From the IMG/VR virus record IMGVR_UViG_3300037189_021629, positions 1-39,452 of that record: DNA of 39,452 nucleotides; one strand, written 5' to 3'. Made by a program: the position numbers and the translations under genes. The first letter of the stretch is position 1. Each line of letters begins with the position of its first letter. Below are positions 4,924 through 12,700 of the stretch, in pieces. This DNA comes from a virus. The notes under the pieces were generated by a model. It saw nothing but the letters and a program-made list of their open reading frames with translations. It searched no databases and had not been told where the DNA came from.

Positions 4924-5049
4924 TATACTCAACTCCTGTCGCATGAGTATAAACTAGGCACCGCTCCAGGAACTAGCACAACTGCTAGAATGAGGGAACT
5001 AGGGGCACCCTTACTCAACACACAGTTCACTACACTTTCCTTCTTCATT
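4924..5049 (+). ncRNA. Possible structured RNA leader upstream of the gene at 5050
   Basis: This 126-base gap contains TATACTC (4924-4930) paired with GAGTATA (4945-4951), a hairpin CTAGC/GCTAG, and three related copies of AACTAG followed by CAC-type sequence. Two of these are AACTAGGCACC and AACTAGGGGCACCC. An alternative frame from 4990 opens here but has no support. I do not recognise a named RNA family or riboswitch. Confidence 0.35.
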
Positions 5050-5190
5050 ATGTCTAAGACCGTGATGCTTTCTCTGCTGGCTCAAGGTAACAACGGCACT
5101 GAGATTATGTCGATTCTTGATGCAATCGTTGCTGATAATGTTACTGAGGATGATGATAGTCAGGGAACGCTGAATCCGATTGAGTTCTGA
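5050..5190 (+). CDS. Small hypothetical protein, 46 aa
   Basis: The product is MSKTVMLSLLAQGNNGTEIM followed by SILDAIVADNVTEDDDSQGT. The first 30 residues look like a small helical domain with an LAQGN-G-EIL-ILD pattern that I associate with short proteins of cyanobacteria and their phages; I have no family name. The ATG at 4990 is in frame but lies in the structured leader and gives an unlikely N-terminus, so 5050 is preferred. A hairpin follows the stop codon. Confidence 0.65.
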   Translation: MSKTVMLSLLAQGNNGTEIMSILDAIVADNVTEDDDSQGTLNPIEF

Positions 5191-5201
5191 TAGTCTACTG
5201 T

Positions 5202-5229
5202 GCGCCCTCTGGTTGACTCTGGAGGGCGC
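5202..5229 (+). terminator. GC-rich hairpin, possible terminator
   Basis: GCGCCCTC (5202-5209) and GAGGGCGC (5222-5229) form a perfect 8-bp stem with a 12-base loop, eleven bases after the stop at 5190. No T run follows (TTATGTTATG), so it may be a weak or factor-assisted terminator, or an RNA-stabilising end. Confidence 0.5.
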
Positions 5230-5368
5230 TTATGTTATGCTTGGTGATGATAGTGATCCGGCAGTGTTTTGCCGCCGATTTGTTATAGCGTGGTGCGGCG
5301 TTGTTATGCCCCCCCCCCTTATTAAAAAAAGCAAACTACCCTAACCTACAGAGGTGACAAATCGAGCT
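5230..5368. other. Gene-free stretch with a run of ten C
   Basis: No gene is visible. The stretch holds a short hairpin (CGGCA at 5259-5263 with TGCCG at 5270-5274), a GCGGCG patch and ten consecutive C at 5309-5318 followed by TTATTAAAAAAA. It separates the early-type small genes from the late-type region. Confidence 0.6.
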
Positions 5369-5375
5369 CTAAATA
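5369..5375 (+). promoter_or_regulatory. Possible late promoter (CTAAATA)
   Basis: CTAAATA here is 34 bases before the ATG at 5409 and 22 bases before its GGAGG ribosome binding site. It is the first late-type motif upstream of the small genes 5409-5850. Confidence 0.5.
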
Positions 5376-5408
5376 TCAATTTCAAAAAAAATTTCCGGAG
5401 GTAAAAAA

Positions 5409-5489
5409 ATGGGTGTAAAGTGGATTCATAAGGGTGGATATTCTCGCCCAGATAAAAGAACTCTAAAGAAAGGCAGTAAAAAGAAATGA
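5409..5489 (+). CDS. Tiny basic protein, 26 aa
   Basis: The product MGVKWIHKGGYSRPDKRTLK ends KGSKKK and is strongly basic. It is preceded by an excellent Shine-Dalgarno site, CCGGAGGT, eight bases from the ATG, and by a late-promoter motif. The stop overlaps the next ATG (AAATGA). At 26 residues no fold can be predicted; the strong ribosome binding site is the main evidence. Its basic charge could suit binding to nucleic acid or to a virion surface. Confidence 0.6.
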   Translation: MGVKWIHKGGYSRPDKRTLKKGSKKK

Positions 5490-5629
5490 GTCGAAATGTT
5501 CCTTATTGGAATTTTTGGAAGGTTGTTTTTGCAGGATGGATGATACGCTATCCTGGAAGAATGATAAAAATTTTCGGAGTACCAATTGGAATTGTATTAA
5601 TAATGATATATAATGCTGTGAAGAAATAA
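5486..5629 (+). CDS. Small membrane protein, 47 aa
   Basis: This gene starts in an ATGA overlap with the basic peptide. The protein has an aromatic start (MSRNVPYWNFWKVVFAGWMI) and a second hydrophobic segment (GVPIGIVLIMIYNAV), ending in lysines. One certain and perhaps two membrane segments are present. No holin or lysis-protein family is clearly matched, although a small membrane protein among late genes could have such a role. That is inference. Confidence 0.6.
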   Translation: MSRNVPYWNFWKVVFAGWMIRYPGRMIKIFGVPIGIVLIMIYNAVKK

Positions 5630-5649
5630 AAAATTCCGGAAATTTTTTT

Positions 5650-5850
5650 ATGAAAGAACAGGAAAAAATATATCACATATATGCAAAGGGGCAGTGCATA
5701 TATCACAGTTTATCAGAAGAAAAATTTTCTGAGATCTGGGAGATGTTACACAGGATGATTGATTTTTTGGATATGAGTATTTCATCCGAAGATTTGCAAT
5801 ATGAGGAAGTCAGTGTGAATAAACTGATATCATTAAATTCTTCATATTGA
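5650..5850 (+). CDS. Small conserved-type protein, paralogue of the product at 6663, 66 aa
   Basis: The product begins MKEQEKIYHIYAKGQCIYHS and continues LSEEKFSEIWEMLHRM. The layout 'Y-(I/L)-Y-KG--IY--LS-E---EI' is shared with the 53-residue protein at 6663, on the other side of the glycosyltransferase gene, so the two are likely paralogues. A short strand-turn-strand start followed by a helix is predicted. CCGGAAATTT is the only purine-rich upstream sequence. Its final TAT-TGA is part of the TTGACA box of the next promoter. The function is unknown. Confidence 0.7.
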   Translation: MKEQEKIYHIYAKGQCIYHSLSEEKFSEIWEMLHRMIDFLDMSISSEDLQYEEVSVNKLISLNSSY

Positions 5851-5875
5851 CAAATGATAAATAGAACGATAAAAT
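5847..5875 (+). promoter_or_regulatory. Overlapping sigma70-type and late promoter before the glycosyltransferase
   Basis: TTGACA (5847-5852), a 17-base spacer and TAAAAT (5870-5875) make a good sigma70-type promoter. Its spacer contains GATAAATA (5856-5863), a late-promoter core. The gene at 5899 could therefore be read both early by host polymerase and late by a T4-like late system. Confidence 0.55.
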
Positions 5876-5898
5876 TGATCTGATGGTTTTTTTAACTT

Positions 5899-6663
5899 AT
5901 GGCAAAAGGATTTAGTGTTAAGGCATCAACACCAATTTCGAAAGAAGAGTGGGATTATGATGCAATCAAAGAACGAATGAAAGGCAAGTCTATTGTCTTT
6001 TGTCTACCTGGAAGAGGTTGTTCTTTTATTTTTCTAAAAGCATTTGTACAACTTTGTTTTGATCTTGTACAAAATGGAATGAGTATTCAAATTTCACAAG
6101 ACTACTCATCGATGGTTAATTTTGCACGTTGTAAGGTACTTGGTGCAAATGTTCTAAGGGGTCCGAATCAAATTCCTTGGGATGGAAAACTGCAGTATGA
6201 TTATCAACTTTGGATTGACTCGGATATTGTCTTTGACTCTCAAAAGTTCTGGCAACTTTGTGATCTAGCAATTTCAGCAGACGGCACAGAACGTGAGATT
6301 GTTGCTGGGTGGTATGCTACTGAAGATGGTCACACAACATCAGTAGCTCATTGGTTAGAGGAAGAAGACTTCCGTAAGAATGGTGGAGTGATGAATCATG
6401 AAACTGTTGAGTCAATTTCAAAGCGTAAGAAGCCATTTACTGTTGACTACACAGGATTTGGATGGGTCATGATCAAACATGGAGTTTTTGAACGTCTTGA
6501 GTATCCTTGGTTTGCTCCAAAGATGCAAGTCTTTGATTCTGGTAAAGTTCAAGATATGTGTGGTGAGGATGTTTCTTTCTGTCTTGATGCAAAAGAAGCA
6601 GGTATGGTAACCTGGTGTGATCCCAGGATTCGTGTTGGACATGAAAAAACTCGTATTATCTGA
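5899..6663 (+). CDS. GT-A-like glycosyltransferase family protein, 254 aa
   Basis: Glycosyltransferases of this fold move a sugar from a nucleotide sugar to an acceptor. The sequence shows LPGRGCS near residues 36-42, a helix with NFARCKVLGAN (74-84) and the metal-binding DxD motif within LWIDSDIVF (D107 and D109). Further along are VDYTGFGWVMIKHGVF and GEDVSFCLDAKEAG, an acidic region typical of the acceptor side, and CDPRIRVGHEK near the end. No signal peptide is present, so it is cytoplasmic. It could glycosylate phage DNA, virion proteins or host surface sugars; the acceptor cannot be told. It is coupled by a TGATG overlap to the small gene at 6663. Confidence 0.75.
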   Translation: MAKGFSVKASTPISKEEWDYDAIKERMKGKSIVFCLPGRGCSFIFLKAFVQLCFDLVQNGMSIQISQDYSSMVNFARCKVLGANVLRGPNQIPWDGKLQYDYQLWIDSDIVFDSQKFWQLCDLAISADGTEREIVAGWYATEDGHTTSVAHWLEEEDFRKNGGVMNHETVESISKRKKPFTVDYTGFGWVMIKHGVFERLEYPWFAPKMQVFDSGKVQDMCGEDVSFCLDAKEAGMVTWCDPRIRVGHEKTRII

Positions 6664-6824
6664 TGGAAAAATCATACAATCTTTTATATAAAGGTCGTAA
6701 GATTTACACGAATCTCAGTGCAGAAGATTGTACTGAGATTCTCCAAGACTTCTCAGAGCGTTTTTTCTCGGGAGAAGACATTGACCCAAATGATTTAGAA
6801 ATGGAGGAACTTTTAAATGGCTAA
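6663..6824 (+). CDS. Small protein, paralogue of the product at 5650, 53 aa
   Basis: MEKSYNLLYKGRKIYTNLSA then EDCTEILQDFSERFF matches the 5650 product in the pattern Y-L/I-Y-KG--IY-NLS-E---EI. It starts in a TGATG overlap with the glycosyltransferase gene and its last codons overlap the next gene by eight bases. The conserved first 30 residues followed by an acidic tail (GEDIDPNDLEMEELLNG) suggest one small domain. No function is known; being next to the glycosyltransferase may be meaningful. Confidence 0.7.
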   Translation: MEKSYNLLYKGRKIYTNLSAEDCTEILQDFSERFFSGEDIDPNDLEMEELLNG

Positions 6825-6957
6825 AGGTGGAATGAACAAGACGTTGTTTGAACCAGGAGCACCTAAGAAAACTCGTCAAGGAAAATCAGCTCGTACTTTG
6901 TTAAGTGCAACCTCTCGTAATGGACGCAAAAAAAAGTATCGCGGGCAAGGAAAATAA
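6817..6957 (+). CDS. Small basic protein, 46 aa
   Basis: The product is MAKGGMNKTLFEPGAPKKTR then QGKSARTLLSATSRNGRKKK. It is rich in Lys, Arg and Gly and probably lacks a compact fold. Similar short basic proteins precede gp25 in phages of this type as I recall them, but I have no family name. An AGGAACT sequence precedes the ATG, and the gene overlaps the previous one by eight bases. Binding to nucleic acid or virion assembly are possible roles and are unproven. Confidence 0.65.
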   Translation: MAKGGMNKTLFEPGAPKKTRQGKSARTLLSATSRNGRKKKYRGQGK

Positions 6958-6963
6958 TTTAAC

Positions 6964-7179
6964 ATGCTTCAATTAAACCCACAGATCCCAGTTCTTACTC
7001 CAAAAGGTAAGGGTTGGGCATTTTTTTTAGTAGATCGATCTCAAGAGCACGATCTTGAATGGATTGTATTTTTAGATGATGGCGGATACTGTTGGACTTT
7101 TCGTAATTCTGATATTAGAATTCAAAAAAATGATACTTTTGGTCGAAGAAATATAGAAAGCTTTGATTTCAAGGGATAG
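6964..7179 (+). CDS. Small hypothetical protein, 71 aa
   Basis: The product MLQLNPQIPVLTPKGKGWAF and then FLVDRSQEHDLEWIVFLDDG has the look of a small SH3-like beta barrel: alternating hydrophobic strands, an early PKGKGWA turn, and a closing strand with CWTFRNSDIRIQKND. Proteins with this pattern ('T--GKG-A-FLIDYG-E-D--WVV---D-G--W---N--IR') are common near structural genes in T4-like cyanophages, as far as I can tell. It begins six bases after the previous stop. No function is assigned. Confidence 0.75.
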   Translation: MLQLNPQIPVLTPKGKGWAFFLVDRSQEHDLEWIVFLDDGGYCWTFRNSDIRIQKNDTFGRRNIESFDFKG

Positions 7180-7196
7180 CAACCCCTTTAAAAGTT

Positions 7197-7212
7197 CTGA
7201 TTTTTAAATCAG
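7197..7212 (+). promoter_or_regulatory. Hairpin next to the ribosome binding site of the gene at 7223
   Basis: CTGATTT and AAATCAG form a near-perfect 16-base palindrome whose 3' arm abuts the AGGAG ribosome binding site (7211-7215). It may tune translation of the 63-residue protein. A weak stem, AAGGG/CCCTT, lies just upstream at the end of the previous gene. Confidence 0.35.
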
Positions 7213-7222
7213 GAGTAAAAAA

Positions 7223-7414
7223 ATGCACAAGCAAACTGATAAGGAACAAAAAACAGAAGAGCAAAAAATGCTCAGGGAAATTTCAAATGATGATTTGATT
7301 CCAAAAAAACATGATTTTAGAATTCAAAAAGAAATTCATGAAAAAATTCGTAATGATGATGATTATGATGATTGGGAATACGGAACTGAACCAATTCCTC
7401 TAGCAGAATTTTGA
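7223..7414 (+). CDS. Small charged hypothetical protein, 63 aa
   Basis: The product begins MHKQTDKEQKTEEQKMLREI and ends with DDDYDDWEYGTEPIPLAEF. It is highly charged and probably largely disordered or helical, with an acidic aromatic C-terminus. AGGAG seven bases before the ATG supports the start. It is the last small gene before the baseplate module and is followed by the gp25 late promoter. No family is recognised. Confidence 0.65.
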   Translation: MHKQTDKEQKTEEQKMLREISNDDLIPKKHDFRIQKEIHEKIRNDDDYDDWEYGTEPIPLAEF

Positions 7415-7426
7415 TCGATATTCTCT

Positions 7427-7434
7427 AATAAATA
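7427..7434 (+). promoter_or_regulatory. Late promoter (AATAAATA) before gp25
   Basis: AATAAATA lies 20 bases before the gp25 start and matches the T4-type late core TATAAATA at seven of eight positions. A transcript would start near 7440, leaving a short leader with no Shine-Dalgarno site. Confidence 0.65.
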
Positions 7435-7454
7435 AGGTAGAATTATAATAATAA

Positions 7455-7856
7455 ATGCCATTAGAGCGGGTAAGTCAAGGTTTCAAGGATATTAGCATGT
7501 CTTTTCAGATTAATCCTCTGAATAATGACTTAATTGCGCTTAAAAATGAAACTGCGATTGCTCGCTCTATTCGTAATATTGTTTTTACTCTTCCCGGAGA
7601 AAAGTTTTTTAATCAAAATTTTGGTTCTAGGGTAAGTAGATCTCTTTTTGAAAATGTAGATGAAATTTCTGCATCTATTATTAAAGATGAAATTGAGAAC
7701 TCAATCAATAATTATGAGCCAAGAGTTCAATTAATTGAGGTGCAAACAATTCCCGATTATGATAATGGTGCATTTGACGTAATCATTTCTTACAGAATTA
7801 TTGGCGCAGATGTTCCTGCTCAACAATTACAGTTTGTTCTGCAACCTACCAGGTAA
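7455..7856 (+). CDS. gp25: gp25-like baseplate wedge protein, 133 aa
   Basis: T4 gp25 is a small baseplate wedge protein that helps anchor the tail sheath to the baseplate. This product matches it in length (133 against 132) and pattern: a short N-terminal arm, ARSIRNIVFTLPGEKFFNQN, FGSRVSRSLFENVDEISA, ENSINNYEPRVQLIEV and a final pair of beta strands. NYEPR is the most conserved family motif. An ATG at 7497 (MSFQINPL) is an alternative start, but the late promoter at 7427 and the usual longer N-terminus favour 7455. It is followed by gp6 after eight bases, as in other T4-like phages. Confidence 0.95.
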   Translation: MPLERVSQGFKDISMSFQINPLNNDLIALKNETAIARSIRNIVFTLPGEKFFNQNFGSRVSRSLFENVDEISASIIKDEIENSINNYEPRVQLIEVQTIPDYDNGAFDVIISYRIIGADVPAQQLQFVLQPTR

Positions 7857-7864
7857 TTAGGTAA

Positions 7865-9793
7865 ATGCCATTAGTAAATTTCACAAATCTGGATTTTGAC
7901 CAGATTAAAACAACTCTTAGAGATTACTTAAAATCCAATTCCAACTTTACTGATTACGACTTTGACGGGTCGAATCTTTCAACAATTCTTGACGTTCTTG
8001 CATATAATACATATATTACTTCATATAATGCTAACATGGTAGCAAATGAAGTATTCATTGATAGTGCTACACTTAGGGAAAATGTTGTCGCACTAGCAAG
8101 AAACATTGGATATATTCCAAGATCAAAGAAAGCAGCAACAGCAACGATTAGTTTCTTTGTTGATGCAACAAACATAACTCCATCTCCAACATCATTAACT
8201 CTCAAAAAAGGTCCTGTTGCTAGTACTAATGGTTCATTTGGAAATCAATCTTTTGTTTTTTCTATCTTAGATGATATTACTGTTCCTGTAGTTGATAATA
8301 TTGCATCTTTTACGGACATTAAAATTTACGAAGGAGTATTATTAAATACTGATTTTACCTATAGTTCAAGAAATCCAAATCAAAGATTTATTTTACCAAA
8401 CAGTGGAGTTGATACTGACTTGATTTCGGTATCAGTAAAAAATAATCCTTCACCAACAACAGCATCTATAAAATATAATATTCAAGATAGTTTATTTGAA
8501 ATAGATGGAGAGTCCGAAGTATATTTTTTACAGGAAATAGAAGACGAAAGGTATGAATTAATTTTTGGAGATGATGTATTTGGAAAGGCACTTCAAGAAG
8601 GATATTATATCAGCGCATCATATATTGTTACTAATGGAGATAGTGGTAATGGTATCAATCAATTCACCTTTTCTGGAAGATTAACCTACACAAGAAATTC
8701 TGTAGAATATGTCGTTTCTTCTGGAATTTCTTTACTAACTACAGGTCTATCGTCCAGTGGTGGAGAAAATATTGAATCTGTAGAATCTATCAAAAAATAT
8801 GCACCAAGGATTTATGCATCTCAAAATAGAGCATTGACTGCGAATGATTACGAGACATTAATTCCTGCAAAAATTTATCCAGAAACTGAATCAATTTCTG
8901 TTTTTGGTGGCGAAGAATTAATTCCACCACAATACGGAAAAGTTTTTATTAGTATTAAACCAAGATCTGGAGATTTTCTTCCAAACCTAATTAAAGAAAA
9001 TATTAAACTGAAACTTAAAAAATATGCAGTTGCTGGAATTGTTCCAGAAATTTTAGATTTGAAATATCTTTATATAGAAGTTGATTCAAAAATCTACTAT
9101 AATTCAAATCTTGCCCCTAGCCCTGCATATGTTTCTAGCATAATTCAATCAAATGCTAATAAGTACGCAGAATCATCTGAGTTAAATAAGTATGGTGCAA
9201 GGTTCAAATACAGTAAATTTTTAAAGATAATAGATGACAGTCATTCATCAGTTACCTCAAATATTACTAATATCCAAATGAGAAGAGACCTTAGGGTTGT
9301 TTTGAATACATTCTCAGAATACTCAATCGGATTTGGAAATCAATTCCATATTAATAGTATGGATGGATATAATATTAAATCCTCTGGTTTTGTTGTAAGT
9401 GGAATCAATGAAACTGTTTATCTATCTGATATCCCAGATACCAATAGAACAACAGGATCTATATTTTTATTTACTTTACCAAATTCTTCATCTAGAAGTT
9501 CAACAGTTGTTAAAAGAGGAGTTGGTAAAATTGACTATACCAAAGGTATTATAACATTAAATCCAATCAATATTATCTCAGCAAAAACTAAAGATTCTCA
9601 ATCAATTATTGAGATATCTGCGGTTCCGCAATCAAATGATATAATTGGATTGCAGGATCTGTATTTGCAACTAGATATTAATAACAGTATATTTGAAATG
9701 GTTATTGATGAAGTTTCATCAGGTCTTGATCCTTCAGCATCAAATTATATTGTAACTTCAAGCTATAGCAACGGGAATTTAGTAAGATCGTAA
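7865..9793 (+). CDS. gp6: gp6-like baseplate wedge protein, 642 aa
   Basis: T4 gp6 (about 660 residues) forms the continuous ring around the baseplate inner part. The N-terminal half has the hallmark FDGSNLSTILDVLAYNTYI, NANMVANEVFIDSATLRENV and ARNIGYIPRSKKAATATISF. Around residues 310-330 lies SIKKYAPRIYASQNRALTAN, followed by DYETLIPAKIYPE, typical of gp6/J-like baseplate proteins. The C-terminal third is less conserved and beta-rich. Its gene starts eight bases after gp25, also with ATGCCATTAG, and is followed after four bases by the giant gene. Assignment is firm. Confidence 0.95.
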   Translation: MPLVNFTNLDFDQIKTTLRDYLKSNSNFTDYDFDGSNLSTILDVLAYNTYITSYNANMVANEVFIDSATLRENVVALARNIGYIPRSKKAATATISFFVDATNITPSPTSLTLKKGPVASTNGSFGNQSFVFSILDDITVPVVDNIASFTDIKIYEGVLLNTDFTYSSRNPNQRFILPNSGVDTDLISVSVKNNPSPTTASIKYNIQDSLFEIDGESEVYFLQEIEDERYELIFGDDVFGKALQEGYYISASYIVTNGDSGNGINQFTFSGRLTYTRNSVEYVVSSGISLLTTGLSSSGGENIESVESIKKYAPRIYASQNRALTANDYETLIPAKIYPETESISVFGGEELIPPQYGKVFISIKPRSGDFLPNLIKENIKLKLKKYAVAGIVPEILDLKYLYIEVDSKIYYNSNLAPSPAYVSSIIQSNANKYAESSELNKYGARFKYSKFLKIIDDSHSSVTSNITNIQMRRDLRVVLNTFSEYSIGFGNQFHINSMDGYNIKSSGFVVSGINETVYLSDIPDTNRTTGSIFLFTLPNSSSRSSTVVKRGVGKIDYTKGIITLNPINIISAKTKDSQSIIEISAVPQSNDIIGLQDLYLQLDINNSIFEMVIDEVSSGLDPSASNYIVTSSYSNGNLVRS

Positions 9794-9797
9794 TAAA

Positions 9798-12700
9798 ATG
9801 ACAGAAACTAGAATCAAATTTAGCAACATTGTACAAAATCAGCTTCCTGCATATATTAGGGAAGAGTTCCCTTTAGTTTCTGAATTTTTATCGCAATATT
9901 ACATATCACAAGAATTTAAGTCATCACCAATTGACTTAATACAAAATATTGATAGATATGTAAAAATTGATGAGCAGACAAATCTAACGGAGAGTGCTGT
10001 CTTATCAGGAGATCTATCAATTAATGACGATACAATATATGTTTCATTTGACGGATCGGTATCAAATGGAACATATGGATTCCCAGATTCTTATGGTCTA
10101 ATTAAAATTGACGATGAAATTATCACATATACTGGAAAGACTTCAAATTCATTTACAGGATGTATAAGAGGATTTAGTGGGATCACTTCATATGATAAAC
10201 CAAATTCTCCGGACGAATTAGTATTCTCACAATCTGAAATTAGAGAACATACTTCTGGAGCAGTAATTACTAATCTAAGCTCATTATTTTTAAAAGAGTT
10301 TTTAGTAAAATCAAAATACCAATTACTTCCAGGTTTTGGTAACAGAGAGTTAAACGAAAATATAAATCAGTCTCTGTTTATTAAGCAAGCAAAGGATTTT
10401 TATAGAAGTAAAGGAACTGATGAATCTTTTCAGATTTTATTTAAAGCATTATATGGGGAACATGTATCTATAATTAGACCTAAAGATTATTTGTTTAGAC
10501 CATCTGATGCTCACTACTTAGTAACTGAAGATTTAGTTGTTGAAAGTATTTCTGGCGATCCTCTCAATTTAAGCAACTTAACCTTATATCAAGACGAATA
10601 TAATAATATTTCGAAGGCATATGCGCCTATCACTAAAGTTGAAAAAATAATATCTGGAATAGGTAATACTTATTACAAGTTAAGTCTTGATGCTGGATAT
10701 AATAGAGATATTGGCGTAGACGGATCTATATACGGAAACTTCTCAATTCACCCAAAAACAAAAGTAATCGGACAAGTTTCTACCGGAACTACATTTTTAT
10801 CAGTAGATTCTACGGTAGGATTTCCTCAAAGTGGCGAACTATCTGTAGTTTACAGTGATGGTAGCTCAGGAGTTATATCCTACTCCTCAAAGTCTCTTAC
10901 ACAATTCTTTGGATGCTCAAATATATCTGGGACAATTTTAGATGCAAGCAATGTTGGAATCAATACATTTGCATATGCAGTATATGAAAATGAAGTAATA
11001 AAAATAAAAATTAATTCTGTTTTAGAAAATCTTACAATATCTGACGATACTTATTATTATTCAAAGGGAGATAGTGCAGAAATTAAAACATTAGGAATTA
11101 ATTCAAAAGATAGCATATCAAACAATTGGTTGCTAAATTTATCAACAAAATATGATATTCAATCTTTAGTAAGAACAGATAGCTCAGATAATACTTATCA
11201 AATTACCACAAAAAATAATCATATTTTTAAAATTGGAGACAGTGTTACTATCATAGGTAATGGTGGAACTCAAAGAAATTCTACAATAATAGATATTACT
11301 TCCCAAAAATCTTTTACAATAAAGGGTCAGGGAGAACTTCCTTCTAATGAAACTTATTCAATAAAAAGAAATATATTAAAGGTAAATTCTTCGGTATTTC
11401 CATCAAGCTCTATTATTGATGCTAATGTTCAGAATGTTTATAAGTCCAAAGATAAACTTTTAGTTTCTTCACCATCTTTACCATATTATAATCAACAAGC
11501 TCTTGATGCATCAAATAGACTAATAACTTTTACAGGAACATTTGCTCCTGTTGGTATAGCATCAACAGATATTTTTAATATTACTTCTGGTGTTGATCAT
11601 GGATTTTATACTGGAGATTTGATTTATTATACTCCAGAAAAGACATCAACATCTTCAACAGATAGTGAAGGAAATGTAACGGTATCATCCACCATATTAA
11701 GTTCCTTATTTGATGAGGGTCTTTACTATGTTAAGAGAGTAGATCCCAATAACGTAAAATTTGCTAAGAGCAGAACAAATATAAACAATTCAATTTTTAT
11801 ATCAGTTTCTGGTAACGTTACTGTTACTAACAATACAATAGAGCCTTATGATCTTAGGGCAAAATCTTTAGGATCTCAAAAACTATTAAGAGAAATTTCA
11901 ACTGCAATTGATGATGGGCAAGTATATCCAACAAAACCTGGGACAACTGGAATACTTATTAATGGAGTAGAAATCTTAAATTATAAATCAAAAGATAATG
12001 TTTATTATGGTCCTATTGAAGAGATAATAGTAACTGCTGGTGGATCTAACTATGATGTCATCAATCCACCTATTTTAAATATTACAGATTCTGTTGGTGT
12101 TGGTGCTACTGGATACTGTGCAGTAAGTGGTAATTTAAAAGAGATTAGAGTTATTGATCCTGGATTTGATTATGAGGGAACTCCATCTGTAAACATTACT
12201 GGAGGTAATGGACTTAACGCTACTGCGTTAGCAAATATGAAATTAATTTCATATGAAGTATCTTTCAATTCACAATCAAATGCTGCTCTTGTTTCGTTAG
12301 GAAGTTCACTATCAACTATTGGATTTAGCACTTATCACAAATTTAGAAATTCCGAAAGAGTTATCTATAAAACAAGTGGACAAAAAGCAGTTGGTGGATT
12401 ATCGACAGATTCATCATACTATGTTTCAGTAACAAATCCATATACAGTTAGATTGCATAAAACATTAGATGATGCTGTATCTGGTATTAATACGATTACA
12501 TTAACATCTTATGGCGTCGGAAGTCATGCTTTACAATCTTACGATAAAAAATCAGTTTTAGCATCTGTCACTATAGTTGATCCAGGAAGTGGATATGAGA
12601 ATAAGAAAAAGACAGTTTCGTCCAGTGGAATCAGCACTTCTTTAGATTCTATACAATTAAAAAATCATGAATTTAAATCTGGAGAAATAATAACATATAA

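Noticed and set aside
4960-5010. Possible tRNA in the gap 4924-5049
   Set aside because: There is no T-loop sequence GTTCGA or acceptor stem with the right spacing, so a tRNA is not supported.
4990-5049. N-terminal extension of the 46-residue protein from the ATG at 4990
   Set aside because: The extension lies in the repeat-containing leader and would read MRELGAPLLNTQF with no conservation signal visible; the ATG at 5050 gives a typical start.
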